DNA from: an uncultured Lachnospiraceae bacterium | GTDB lineage: Bacteria; Bacillota; Clostridia; Lachnospirales; Lachnospiraceae | Assembly: GCA_947172705.1 (NCBI GenBank) | Contig: CAMWCA010000029.1 | Location: forward strand, 1-44,494 | Direction: 5' to 3' | Length of the DNA stretch: 44,494 nucleotides | Part shown: positions 31,115 through 40,052 of the stretch, one piece after another | Position numbering within the stretch: position 1 is the stretch's first letter | Layout: every line of letters begins with the position of its first letter | Position numbers and translations under genes: made by a program | The notes under the pieces: generated by a model | The model's input: the letters and a program-made list of their open reading frames with translations, nothing else | The model's database searches: none | Told to the model about the DNA's origin: nothing

Positions 31115-32335
31115 ATGAAGGAAAAAGTGATTTTGGCATACTCAGGCGGACTGGACACTACCGCGATCATCCCCTGGCTGAAAGAAAATTTTGACTATGA
31201 AGTCATCTGCGTCTGCATCGACTGCGGGCAGGGCGAGGAATTAGACGGACTGGAAGAAAGAGCAAAATTCTGCGGCGCTGAAAAATTATACATACTGGAT
31301 GTGACAGATGAATTCTGTGATGAATACGTTGTTCCCTGCGTACAGGCGCACGCTGTATACGAAAACAAGTATCTTCTGGGTACTTCCATGGCAAGACCCC
31401 TGATCGCAAAGAAACTGGTTGAAATTGCCCGCAAGGAGGGCGCTTCCGCTATCTGTCACGGGGCTACCGGTAAGGGAAATGACCAGATCCGTTTCGAGCT
31501 GGGTATCAAGGCGCTGGCTCCCGACTTAAAGATCATTGCGGCATGGAGAAACGATAAATGGACTTTAGATTCCCGTGAATCTGAGATCGCATACTGTAAG
31601 GCACATGGAATTGATCTTCCTTTCTCCGCCGATTCCAGCTACAGCCGTGACCGTAATCTGTGGCATATCAGCCATGAAGGACTGGAACTGGAAGACCCCG
31701 GAAATGAACCCAACTTTGAACATCTCTTGGTGCTTGGCGTTACCCCTGAAAAGGCTCCCGATGAGGGCGAATATGTTACCATGACTTTTGAAAAGGGCGT
31801 TCCCACTTCTGTCAACGGCAAAAAAATGAAGGTTTCCGATATCATCAGAGAGCTGAATACATTAGGCGGCAAGCACGGTATCGGTATTGTGGATATTGTT
31901 GAAAACCGCGTTGTGGGCATGAAATCCAGAGGCGTCTATGAGACTCCCGGCGGAACCATCCTTTATGAGGCACACCAGCAGCTGGAGGAACTGATTCTGG
32001 ACCGGGATACCTATGCCGTTAAAATGGATATGGGCAACAAGCTGGCGCAGATCGTTTACGAGGGCAAATGGTTCTCCCCGCTCCGCCAGGCAGTCCAGGC
32101 TTTCATTGAATCCACCCAGCAATATGTAACAGGCGAAGTGAAGTTCAAGCTTTACAAAGGCAACATCATCAAAGCAGGCACTACTTCTCCTTACTCCCTG
32201 TACAATGAAAGCATTGCTTCCTTTACAACAGGCGATCTCTACGACCACCACGATGCTGAGGGCTTCATCAATCTTTTTGGGCTTTCCACCAAGGTGCGCG
32301 CCCTGAAAATGCAGGAACGCGGAGAACTGAAATAA
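31115..32335 (+). CDS. argG: Argininosuccinate synthase
   Basis: A 406-aa enzyme that joins citrulline and aspartate with ATP in arginine synthesis. AYSGGLDTTAI (8-18) is the ATP-pyrophosphatase loop, and HGATGKGNDQIRFELG and SADSSYSRDRNLWHIS are family signatures. Start ATG 31115 (MKEKVILAYS) is eight bases after GGAGG; an ATG five codons earlier overlaps that site. argH is not next to it in this window. ArgR-like boxes upstream suggest arginine control. Confidence 0.97.
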   Translation: MKEKVILAYSGGLDTTAIIPWLKENFDYEVICVCIDCGQGEELDGLEERAKFCGAEKLYILDVTDEFCDEYVVPCVQAHAVYENKYLLGTSMARPLIAKKLVEIARKEGASAICHGATGKGNDQIRFELGIKALAPDLKIIAAWRNDKWTLDSRESEIAYCKAHGIDLPFSADSSYSRDRNLWHISHEGLELEDPGNEPNFEHLLVLGVTPEKAPDEGEYVTMTFEKGVPTSVNGKKMKVSDIIRELNTLGGKHGIGIVDIVENRVVGMKSRGVYETPGGTILYEAHQQLEELILDRDTYAVKMDMGNKLAQIVYEGKWFSPLRQAVQAFIESTQQYVTGEVKFKLYKGNIIKAGTTSPYSLYNESIASFTTGDLYDHHDAEGFINLFGLSTKVRALKMQERGELK

Positions 32336-32370
32336 GGAAATAACAAAAGCTATGGAGGCTGATCACCTTT

Positions 32371-32664
32371 ATGGATGTGATAACACTTTTATTATCTTAT
32401 TTTATCGGAGTGAATCTGATTGGATTTGCCATGATGGGCATTGACAAATATAAAGCAAAAAAAAGGGCCTTCCGGATTCCGGAAGCAACCCTTTTTATTG
32501 TTGCGATCATTGGCGGCAGCATAGGTTCTATCCTTGGAATGTACACCTTCCGCCATAAAACGCGGCATCGCTCTTTCGTGTATGGAATGCCCTTTATTTT
32601 AGTTCTGCAAATAGCTCTCATCATCGCTCTTCTAAACGCGCCTGTTGAGATTTCGGTGTTGTAG
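32371..32664 (+). CDS. DUF1294 family membrane protein
   Basis: A 97-aa protein with three hydrophobic segments. NLIGFAMMGIDKYKAKKRAFRIPE and GGSIGSILGMYTFRHKTRH are the two conserved DUF1294 blocks (split here). Function of the family is not known. It lies 35 nt after argG and just before the large inverted-repeat element. Confidence 0.85.
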   Translation: MDVITLLLSYFIGVNLIGFAMMGIDKYKAKKRAFRIPEATLFIVAIIGGSIGSILGMYTFRHKTRHRSFVYGMPFILVLQIALIIALLNAPVEISVL

Positions 32665-32671
32665 GCTGGCT

Positions 32672-32851
32672 GGACAAAAACCCCGGTTTTACATGGCGGC
32701 GTACCAATAAAAAAAGTAACTTGTGCGAACGACTTTTGCACCATGGAGATGAGACTCTTTTAAGAGGCTCATCGTAATGCCCGGTGCAACGGAGCAAGCA
32801 CGAGTTCTTTTTTTATTGGTACGCCGCCATGTAAAACCGGGGTTTTTGTCC
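32672..32851. repeat. 180-bp element with 45-bp perfect terminal inverted repeats
   Basis: Arm 32672-32716 (GGACAAAAACCCCGG…) is the exact reverse complement of 32807-32851. The arms are followed inward by an imperfect AACTtGTGC/GCACGAGTT pairing, then TTGCACC/GGTGCAA and a small GATGAG/CTCATC hairpin. It encodes nothing and lies between convergent genes. Both arms contain runs of seven A or T, so it can also terminate transcription from both sides. It resembles a MITE, but no clear target-site duplication was found. Confidence 0.8.
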
Positions 32852-32882
32852 CGGATGCATCCTAAAATATTGCGGAGCGCAG

Positions 32883-33719
32883 CTACAATGTGACGATTAC
32901 GCCGCCGTCATTGGCGTACATGCTGCTGACTCCTTTGGTGTCCATAATCAGTACGTCTTTTACTTTGATTTTGGAGAGGATCATTTCTTTTGTGCTCTGG
33001 GCACGGTCGGGGCAGTTGCAGTGGGTGATCATTAAGGTTTTATCTTCGGGGTGTACTGCTTCTTTTGCCACCACCTCCGCCATCTTTGCCAAGCCTTTTT
33101 TGATACCGATCGCCTGGCTCAGTTGAATGATTTCTCCTTTTGTGGAGCCCATCACCGGTTTGATGCTTAAGGTGGAGGCAACTAACGCTTTCACTCCGGT
33201 AAGCCGTCCGTTTTTGCGAAGGGTTTCCAGATTATCCAGCACAAAGTAGGTCTTCATTCTGTCTCGATATTCTGTAAGCTTTTTGCAGATCTCATTAAAG
33301 GACAGCCCTGCATCCGACCATTCTACTGCTTTGCGTGCAAGCTGGGTTTCTCCGCAGCTTGCCGATTCTGAGTCGCATACGAAAATATTTTTATTTCCAT
33401 GCTCTTCCACATAAAGCTTTTTCCCAAGCTCCGCACTGTTGTAACTTCCGCTCAGCTTCGATGATAGGGTAAATACAAATATGTTTTCAGCGTCTGTCTC
33501 ATATGCCTCTTTAAACTTTTCCGGGGAGGGACAAAAGGACTTGGGGCATTTCGGGGAAGCCGCTACCTTTTTCAGAAACTGTGCCTGATCAAAGCTCTCA
33601 TCATCCATAATCAATTCCGTGTCCACTTCCAGCCCCAGGGGAATGCGCTCATACCTGGAATCCTTTTCCCACTCCGGGGGGAATTCACAACAGCTGTCTG
33701 CAACAATTTTATAGCTCAT
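32883..33719 (-). CDS. DegV family protein
   Basis: A 278-aa fatty-acid-binding DegV (FakB-type) protein. The N-terminal SYKIVADSCCE and the middle FTLSSKLSGSYNSAE are characteristic, and RKNGRLTGVKALVASTLSIKPVM is the conserved second-domain block. DegV proteins present fatty acids to a FakA kinase. Start ATG 33719 follows GGAGGTTGCT. It has its own promoter. A small DAK2/FakA C-terminus-like protein is encoded at the end of the window, but no full FakA is present. Confidence 0.9.
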   Translation of the reverse strand: MSYKIVADSCCEFPPEWEKDSRYERIPLGLEVDTELIMDDESFDQAQFLKKVAASPKCPKSFCPSPEKFKEAYETDAENIFVFTLSSKLSGSYNSAELGKKLYVEEHGNKNIFVCDSESASCGETQLARKAVEWSDAGLSFNEICKKLTEYRDRMKTYFVLDNLETLRKNGRLTGVKALVASTLSIKPVMGSTKGEIIQLSQAIGIKKGLAKMAEVVAKEAVHPEDKTLMITHCNCPDRAQSTKEMILSKIKVKDVLIMDTKGVSSMYANDGGVIVTL

Positions 33720-33784
33720 AGCAACCTCCAAAACCATCTCATGTATTTATTAGTATCCATAGTATGTAGTTTTCATTACTACTT

Positions 33785-33813
33785 ATAATAACATATACTG
33801 GAATTAGTGTAAA
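33785..33813 (-). promoter_or_regulatory. degV promoter
   Basis: Minus-strand TTTACA (33813-33808), 17-bp spacer, TATTAT (33790-33785). Confidence 0.65.
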
Positions 33814-33910
33814 GTATAATTCATAGAATACCCACATTTTCATGTTTCTAACTTATAAATGCATTTTTTTGAAAGCATTTTATTCTGTTCTCCCTATCTT
33901 TCATTTTTAT

Positions 33911-33918
33911 GCTATACT
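33911..33918 (+). promoter_or_regulatory. Extended -10 element of the malic enzyme gene
   Basis: TATACT at 33913-33918 is preceded by TGC, an extended -10 form, with no good -35 box at the right distance. It lies 44 bp ahead of the chosen start codon. Confidence 0.5.
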
Positions 33919-33961
33919 GGATGTGTATGTTAATTGTTCAGAGAAAAAGCGAGGTAATCAT

Positions 33962-35113
33962 ATGACCACAAATGAAAAAGCACTTATGCTTCACGAAAAA
34001 TGGAACGGAAAGCTTGAAACCGTGTCTAAAACTCCTGTTAAATCCAGAGAAGATCTGTCTCTCGCCTATACCCCCGGCGTTGCAGAGCCATGCAAAGTAA
34101 TTGCGGCGGACAAAGAAGCTGCCTATCGGTATACCATGAAGGCAAACACCGTAGCCGTTGTCTCCGATGGCAGCGCTGTTCTCGGACTTGGCAACATTGG
34201 TCCCTATGCCGCTATGCCGGTTATGGAAGGCAAGGCTGTTCTTTTTAAGGAATTTGGCGGCGTCAATGCAGTTCCCATCTGCCTGGATACCCAGGATACA
34301 GAGGAAATAATTAAGGCTGTTACTTACCTTGCCCCCGGCTTTGGAGGAATCAATCTGGAGGATATCAGCGCCCCTCGCTGTTTTGAGATTGAAGAAAGGT
34401 TAAAGGAAATTCTGGATATTCCCGTTTTTCACGACGACCAGCACGGAACCGCTATTGTAGTGCTTGCCGGTATTATCAACGCATTGAAAGTGGTAAATAA
34501 GAAAAAAGAAAACTGTAAAGTAGTGGTCAACGGTGCAGGCAGCGCAGGCGTCGCCATCACCAAACTGCTTTTGACCTACGGCTTCCCCAATATCGTCATG
34601 TGTGATAAGGTGGGAATCGTATCGAAAGATACTCAGGGATTGAACTGGATGCAGCAAAAAATGACCCAGGTAACCAATCCGAACAACGAAACCGGCTCTT
34701 TAGCCGATGCCCTCAAGGGCGCAGACATTTTTGTAGGCGTTTCCGCCCCCAATATCGTCACCCAGGAAATGGTTGCCTCCATGAATCGGGATGCCATTCT
34801 CTTTGCCATGGCAAATCCGGTTCCTGAGATCATGCCGGATCTGGCAAAGGCGGCAGGCGCAAAGGTAGTGGGCACAGGTCGAAGCGACTTTCCCAACCAG
34901 GTCAATAACGTGGTTGCATTTCCGGGTATTTTCAAAGGCGCTCTCGAGGGACGCGCCACTCAGATTACGGAAGAAATGAAACTTGCCGCTGCAGAGGCGA
35001 TCGCTTCGCTTGTACCGGAAGAAGAATTAAACGAAGATAACATCATGCCGGAAGCGTTTAACCCAAAAGTTGCCGAGCTTGTGGCGGACGCTGTGAAATC
35101 TCACATCCGTTAA
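33962..35113 (+). CDS. NAD(P)-dependent malic enzyme (short form)
   Basis: A 383-aa malic enzyme that decarboxylates malate to pyruvate. SLAYTPGVAEPCKVI, GNIGPYAAMPVMEGKAVLFK, VFHDDQHGTAIV (metal and substrate site) and VVNGAGSAGVAITKLLL (dinucleotide fold) are visible in order. There is no phosphotransacetylase extension. Start ATG 33962 follows GAGGTAATC; the longer open frame begins 40 codons earlier, inside the promoter. Followed closely by a radical SAM gene. Confidence 0.93.
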   Translation: MTTNEKALMLHEKWNGKLETVSKTPVKSREDLSLAYTPGVAEPCKVIAADKEAAYRYTMKANTVAVVSDGSAVLGLGNIGPYAAMPVMEGKAVLFKEFGGVNAVPICLDTQDTEEIIKAVTYLAPGFGGINLEDISAPRCFEIEERLKEILDIPVFHDDQHGTAIVVLAGIINALKVVNKKKENCKVVVNGAGSAGVAITKLLLTYGFPNIVMCDKVGIVSKDTQGLNWMQQKMTQVTNPNNETGSLADALKGADIFVGVSAPNIVTQEMVASMNRDAILFAMANPVPEIMPDLAKAAGAKVVGTGRSDFPNQVNNVVAFPGIFKGALEGRATQITEEMKLAAAEAIASLVPEEELNEDNIMPEAFNPKVAELVADAVKSHIR

Positions 35114-35119
35114 GCCCTT

Positions 35120-36172
35120 ATGAACCGTTTACCCTCGCATATAACAGCCCCCCATAAAGATCTATGGCACGGGAAACCCTACTACTCTCTGGATGCCTTC
35201 TGTAAAAATACTTATGGGGAAAAATTGTATAAGATTGCACTGAATGCAGGTATGACCTGTCCCAACCGGGACGGAACGCTGGATTACAGAGGCTGCATCT
35301 TTTGCAGCGCAGGAGGCAGCGGAGATTTTGCAGTCCCTCTTTGCAGTTATGCTGCACTGGAAGACAGCGGGCGGCAGGAGGAAACCGCCAGACTGTTTTC
35401 CGCCTCCTTTGAAAAGGGGATTTCCGCACTCTCCGGCAAAAAAACGGGACAGCGGTTTATTGCTTATTTTCAGGCATACACCAACACCTATGCCCCTCTT
35501 TCCTATTTGGAAAAGGTGTACCGCCTTGCCCTTGCCATGCCCTCTGTTGCAGGCATCTCCATAGCTACCAGACCGGACTGCCTTCCTGCTTCCGTGGTGG
35601 AGCTTCTGGTCAGACTGAAAGAAGAATATGCGCCAAAGTTCATTTGGCTGGAATTGGGACTGCAAACCGTCCATGAGCGCACGGCAAATCTGATCAGACG
35701 CGGCTATCCTCTATCCTGCTTTGAGTCCTGTATGCAAAGACTGGAAAATGCTTCTATTCCCGTGACCGCCCATGTAATATTGGGGCTTCCGGGAGAAAAT
35801 CAACAGGATATGACCGCTACCGTAGAATATTTAAACCGACTTCCTGTCTGGGGTATTAAGCTTCAGCTCCTGCACATTTTAGAAGGAACGGATCTTGGCA
35901 AGCTTTGGAAGGAATCGCCTTCCTCCTGTGGTTCTTTTTCCACCCTGGAAGATTACCTGGAGGTTCTGATTCCATGTCTTGAGCATCTTCGCCCTGATAT
36001 GGTAGTTCACCGGGTGACCGGAGATGCGCCCAGAGGGCTGCTGCTCTTTCCCCTCTGGAGCGCTAATAAGCGGATGGTTTTGAATACGCTGCACAGACAA
36101 ATGAAAGAGCGGGGAGCCTGTCAGGGCAGACTTCAGGGTCTTCAGGACGGTTCCCGGAAAACTACACTGTAA
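35120..36172 (+). CDS. TIGR01212 family radical SAM protein (YhcC-like)
   Basis: A 350-aa radical SAM protein. The cluster cysteines are Cys47, Cys59 and Cys62 in CPNRDGTLDYRGCIFC, the spaced form typical of the YhcC/ELP3-like TIGR01212 group. GISIATRPDCLP and ELGLQTVHERTANLIRRG are conserved core segments. Its reaction is not established. The gene begins 6 nt after the malic enzyme stop codon, in the same operon. Confidence 0.9.
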   Translation: MNRLPSHITAPHKDLWHGKPYYSLDAFCKNTYGEKLYKIALNAGMTCPNRDGTLDYRGCIFCSAGGSGDFAVPLCSYAALEDSGRQEETARLFSASFEKGISALSGKKTGQRFIAYFQAYTNTYAPLSYLEKVYRLALAMPSVAGISIATRPDCLPASVVELLVRLKEEYAPKFIWLELGLQTVHERTANLIRRGYPLSCFESCMQRLENASIPVTAHVILGLPGENQQDMTATVEYLNRLPVWGIKLQLLHILEGTDLGKLWKESPSSCGSFSTLEDYLEVLIPCLEHLRPDMVVHRVTGDAPRGLLLFPLWSANKRMVLNTLHRQMKERGACQGRLQGLQDGSRKTTL

Positions 36173-36201
36173 ATTTTTGATTTATCTCACGGAGAGACTA
36201 T

Positions 36202-36714
36202 ATGCGCGACCCCATTACCCTTTACAAACTGATTGTACTATATATGCTAAGCAGAGTTGATTTTCCTCTGACCAAGGCGCAGATCAGCGATTTTATGCTG
36301 GAAAAAGAATATACCAACTTTCTTTCTCTCCAGCAGTCCATCGGCGAACTCACCGACGCCGGTCTGATTACTGCGCAATCTATTCGAAACAGAACCCACT
36401 TGAGCATTACAAAGGAAGGAACGGAAACCCTGAACTTTTTTGGCAACCAGATCACTGACAGCATTAAGGCTGACATCGATCATTTCTTTACTGAAAATGA
36501 GATTCATTTACGAAACGAATCTTCCATTCTTGCCGATTACTATAAATCCACCTCCGGAGAATATGAAGCGCACCTGATTGCAAAGGAAAAAGGAGTGAGA
36601 TTGGTTGACATAACTTTATCTGTTCCCTCGGAGGAGACTGCCGCCGCCATCTGCGACAACTGGCAGAGCAGGAACCAGGATATTTATCAATATTTGATTC
36701 AGCAGCTTTTCTAA
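36202..36714 (+). CDS. DUF4364 family winged-helix protein
   Basis: A 170-aa protein with an N-terminal winged helix (LYKLIVLYMLSRVDFPLT, then ISDFMLEKEYTNFLSLQQS and a LSITKEGTETL wing) and a C-terminal mixed domain. It fits the DUF4364 family, common in Clostridia and of unknown target. It follows the radical SAM gene by 29 nt. Confidence 0.85.
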   Translation: MRDPITLYKLIVLYMLSRVDFPLTKAQISDFMLEKEYTNFLSLQQSIGELTDAGLITAQSIRNRTHLSITKEGTETLNFFGNQITDSIKADIDHFFTENEIHLRNESSILADYYKSTSGEYEAHLIAKEKGVRLVDITLSVPSEETAAAICDNWQSRNQDIYQYLIQQLF

Positions 36715-36725
36715 TCTGCAACAAA

Positions 36726-36766
36726 AAGAATGCCCGGAGCAGTATATAACCGCTTCGGACATTCTT
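36726..36766. terminator. Bidirectional terminator between convergent genes
   Basis: AAGAATG (36726-36732) pairs with CATTCTT (36760-36766), with CCG and AGC steps continuing inward. It stands between the DUF4364 gene and the DUF5722 gene that end toward each other. Confidence 0.7.
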
Positions 36767-36767
36767 C

Positions 36768-38678
36768 CTATCGAATAATCTCATTCCAATTGGAAATCCC
36801 AATCAACCCCTTTGCAAACTCCGTATACTCTGCATGGCTGGGCGTATCGATATATTTAAACACATTGTAGATCTGCTTCTGTCCGCCTCCTGAATTGGTA
36901 AGCCCAAAGGCAAGCCCCTGCGCCACTTCCTCCGGCGCATCCGTTTCCCTGTTTAACAGAAAGCCGTCGATCTCATCATACGCAGCCACTTTATAATAAG
37001 CATAGGCAAATGCCGCCGCCTGGTACGCTTCCCCTGCGTGAGAAGTATAGCCCTGCTCACTGAGCAGGATGCTGCGCACCTCACCGCTGTCCGTCAAAAA
37101 CTGGGGCTGCTTCATATAGTTGACCAGTACCTCTATGTTTGCCATGGTGACCATGGAGGTGTCCACACTGTGCTTCACATATCGGGAGGATGCCCATGTG
37201 CGCGCCTCTGTCAGAGGCACATTATAGGGATGCTGCGCCACGCCCCAATCTATATTACCCTTTGCCGTGATCTGGCGGTTGAACACATCCAGAATATCCC
37301 TGCCGTCATAATTGGTATTATTTTTAAGATTTCTGTCCCACTGCTGATCTATGGAAATGTAGACCCTGGCGCTGCTGCTTACGCTTTTGATCGCCGTATA
37401 GAACACTCTGAAAGCCTTAGCATATTCCTCCACATAGGTTTCCGTGTCCGTATGCGCCATATAATTCCATTCTTTTCGGGCGTTGACCTCATTGGCGATC
37501 ACCCAGTTGGAGATCCTTCCATGCTTATCGCCGGAATAACGCTCCGCAAGAAAGGAACCGATTGCCGCCATATACTCCACTCCGGACTCTTCCGCACCGT
37601 TAAACATACAGTAGGGCGCCGTACTGCCGCTCCTTGCCTGGGGATGAGTCAACTGGGGATATGCAGAAGAATAATTATTTAAAATAATTGCTGTGGTGGT
37701 GATCCCCTTCGCCGTAAGAGTGCCAAACACCAGGTCATATTCCGCCACCACCTGCCCGTTAAAGGCGTAGGTTCTGCCGTTATATGTATAGTTAATGGTT
37801 GGATAAACGGCGCTGGTGGTGGGTCCTAACAGCCTTGCCACCGGTATATTATACGCCGCCTGTTTCACTCCCAGATCGTCCAGTTCATTGCCCCGCAGCC
37901 TGTTGGGGTCTACCAGAAGCCCCTTTTTGGAACCCGGCTGATGGTAGACGGAACTGTATTTGGCAATCGCCTCCGGATTGGTAATATATCTGGAAGGAGA
38001 CACCTGCACATATTTACCGTCTTTCTTCACTGCAACCACAAACTTTTTATACAGCCGACTTCCCGCCAGATTGTAATTCAGGGCGGCAGTCAGCCTGGTC
38101 TCATTATCCTTGTAATCTCTGCTGATATAATCGCTGTTCTCACCTATTTCCTTCTCGTAAGTATTCAGCGCAAAAAGATAATAATATTTATCATCGCTTT
38201 TGGGAACCCCCTCCCCCTCCAGAGTCACGGAGACCCTTTTGGTCTCGGGATCGATAATGCATTCCGTTATAGATGCAAAATCGGTGCTGCTTTCTTCCGT
38301 CAGTTCATAGCTTGGGGGACGTTTGTGGAAAGCGTCCCATACTGCGCCTCCCGCCGTCGTAATATGATCCAGAATACTCGTTCCCAGCTCCTGCTCTTCT
38401 GCCCGAGGGATGATCTTCTCCACAGTTTCAGGTAATTTTACCTCCTGGGGCATCTCCTTCCCGTCTCTCCCTGAAAGGGCAAAAAAAAGAATCGCGCCCA
38501 CTGCCGCAACGAAAACAGCGCCAAGTAAAACGGCAAGACCCACCGCCATTTTTTTCATATTTGCTTTTTCGCCCTTTTTTAAGGGGCGTTGTCTGACTTT
38601 TTTCACTTTAACAGGCTTGTCCTTTTTTACAGGCTTATCTTCCGCCGGTTTATTCTCTTTTCCGGTTCCAAATTTCAT
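36768..38678 (-). CDS. DUF5722 protein, membrane-anchored glycoside-hydrolase-like
   Basis: A 636-aa protein: a Lys/Pro-rich cytoplasmic N-terminus (about 1-40), one membrane segment (about 44-68), a linker and a large external domain of the DUF5722 type. ISNWVIANEVNARKEW carries an N-E pair like that before the acid/base Glu of TIM-barrel glycosidases, and SEQGYTSHAGEAYQAAA offers a second Glu. Cell-wall or capsule polysaccharide is a plausible substrate, not shown. It overlaps the rarA gene by 4 nt, an unusual functional partner. Confidence 0.83.
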   Translation of the reverse strand: MKFGTGKENKPAEDKPVKKDKPVKVKKVRQRPLKKGEKANMKKMAVGLAVLLGAVFVAAVGAILFFALSGRDGKEMPQEVKLPETVEKIIPRAEEQELGTSILDHITTAGGAVWDAFHKRPPSYELTEESSTDFASITECIIDPETKRVSVTLEGEGVPKSDDKYYYLFALNTYEKEIGENSDYISRDYKDNETRLTAALNYNLAGSRLYKKFVVAVKKDGKYVQVSPSRYITNPEAIAKYSSVYHQPGSKKGLLVDPNRLRGNELDDLGVKQAAYNIPVARLLGPTTSAVYPTINYTYNGRTYAFNGQVVAEYDLVFGTLTAKGITTTAIILNNYSSAYPQLTHPQARSGSTAPYCMFNGAEESGVEYMAAIGSFLAERYSGDKHGRISNWVIANEVNARKEWNYMAHTDTETYVEEYAKAFRVFYTAIKSVSSSARVYISIDQQWDRNLKNNTNYDGRDILDVFNRQITAKGNIDWGVAQHPYNVPLTEARTWASSRYVKHSVDTSMVTMANIEVLVNYMKQPQFLTDSGEVRSILLSEQGYTSHAGEAYQAAAFAYAYYKVAAYDEIDGFLLNRETDAPEEVAQGLAFGLTNSGGGQKQIYNVFKYIDTPSHAEYTEFAKGLIGISNWNEIIR

Positions 38679-40012
38679 TTTTTCCTGTTTCCTTCCGCTT
38701 CCCTGATTCTCTTCATGTGTTCCTTTACCTTCACCTCATAGCCATTGCCCGAAGGGTGATAAAATTCTTTTTCTCCAAGCTCATAAGGCAGGTATTGCTG
38801 GCGTACATAATGATTGGGATAATCATGGGCATACAGATACCCTGTGCCATGTCCCAGTTTAGCGGCTCCCTTATAGTGGGCGTCCTGCAAATGAGTGGGA
38901 ATTGCAAGATTTCCCGTCTCCTCCACTGTCTTCATTGCCTCTCCGATGGCCTTCACACAGGCATTGCTTTTGGGAGCACATGCCACGTACATTACCGCCT
39001 GGGCAAGGATGATCTGTGCCTCGGGCATCCCCACTCTTTCTACTGCCTGAGAGCAGCTCACCGCAACGGTAAGCGCCTGGGGATCGGCAATTCCCACATC
39101 CTCCGCCGCGCAGATCATAATCCTCCGGGCAATAAAGGTCACACTTTCCCCTGCCGAAAGCATCCGCGCCAGATAGTAAACCGCCGCATCCGGATCAGAT
39201 CCACGCATGCTCTTAATGAAAGCGGAGATGGTATCATAATGGTTATCTCCGGTTTTATCATAACGCAAGACCCGTTTCTGGATGCATTCCTGCGCCACCT
39301 CCAAAGTAATATGGATCTTTCCGTCTTCCCCTCTGTTGGTGGTCATAATGCCCAGCTCAATGGCATTTAAAGCATGTCTCGCGTCTCCCCCGGAAATTTC
39401 CGCAAGGAATTCCAGGGCATCCTCATCGATCTGTGCTTCGTAAGCTCCCATTCCCCTGTCCTTATCATAGACGGCTCTCTGCAGCAGCTGCTTCACATCC
39501 TCTATGGCAAGGGGCTTTAATTCAAAAATGATGGATCTGGAAATCAGCGCGCCGTTTACCTCAAAATAAGGATTTTCCGTAGTGGCGCCGATCAGGATCA
39601 ATGTGCCGTCTTCCACAAAAGGCAGCAGGTAGTCCTGCTGTCCTTTGTTAAATCGGTGGATCTCATCAATAAAGAGAATGGTTTTTTTACCATACATCCC
39701 CATTCTGTCCTTTGCCGCCTTCACCACCTCTTCCATATCCTTCTTCCCCGCCACTGTAGCGTTGATCTGGGTAAACTCTGCGCTGGTGGTATTGGCAATG
39801 ACCCTGGCAAGGGTGGTCTTTCCGGTGCCGGGAGGTCCGTAAAAAATAATGGAACTGAGCTTGTCCGCCTTGATGGCGCGATATAAAAGCTTATCCTTCC
39901 CGATAATGTGCTGCTGTCCCACTACCTCTTCCAGGGTTCTGGGACGAATTCTTGCCGCTAAAGGAGATTCCTTTTCCATATTAGTGGAACGCATATAGGC
40001 AAATAGATCCAT
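38675..40012 (-). CDS. rarA: Replication-associated recombination protein A (RarA/MgsA)
   Basis: A 445-aa AAA+ ATPase that acts at stalled replication forks. Walker A GPPGTGKTT is at 59-67, Walker B ILFIDEIHRF near 112-121, sensor 1 IGATTENPYFEVN, and the C-terminal tetramerisation part has RSTNME start-proximal and HLQDAHYKGAAKLGHG late. Length and order are standard. It lies downstream of an S11 carboxypeptidase gene, with a hairpin and ribosome-site repeat in the 40-nt gap. Confidence 0.95.
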   Translation of the reverse strand: MDLFAYMRSTNMEKESPLAARIRPRTLEEVVGQQHIIGKDKLLYRAIKADKLSSIIFYGPPGTGKTTLARVIANTTSAEFTQINATVAGKKDMEEVVKAAKDRMGMYGKKTILFIDEIHRFNKGQQDYLLPFVEDGTLILIGATTENPYFEVNGALISRSIIFELKPLAIEDVKQLLQRAVYDKDRGMGAYEAQIDEDALEFLAEISGGDARHALNAIELGIMTTNRGEDGKIHITLEVAQECIQKRVLRYDKTGDNHYDTISAFIKSMRGSDPDAAVYYLARMLSAGESVTFIARRIMICAAEDVGIADPQALTVAVSCSQAVERVGMPEAQIILAQAVMYVACAPKSNACVKAIGEAMKTVEETGNLAIPTHLQDAHYKGAAKLGHGTGYLYAHDYPNHYVRQQYLPYELGEKEFYHPSGNGYEVKVKEHMKRIREAEGNRKK

Positions 40013-40020
40013 ATTCTCCT

Positions 40021-40044
40021 TCCATTCTGAAGCGTTTTACGCTT
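40021..40044 (-). repeat. Hairpin plus ribosome-site repeat ahead of rarA
   Basis: AAGCGT (40030-40035) pairs with ACGCTT (40039-40044). On the minus strand the hairpin is followed by CAGAATGGAAGGAG, which serves as the rarA ribosome site. The same hairpin plus GAATGGAGG module occurs at 641-670, and a partial copy at 512-528. Confidence 0.6.
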
Positions 40045-40052
40045 TCCTCCTG

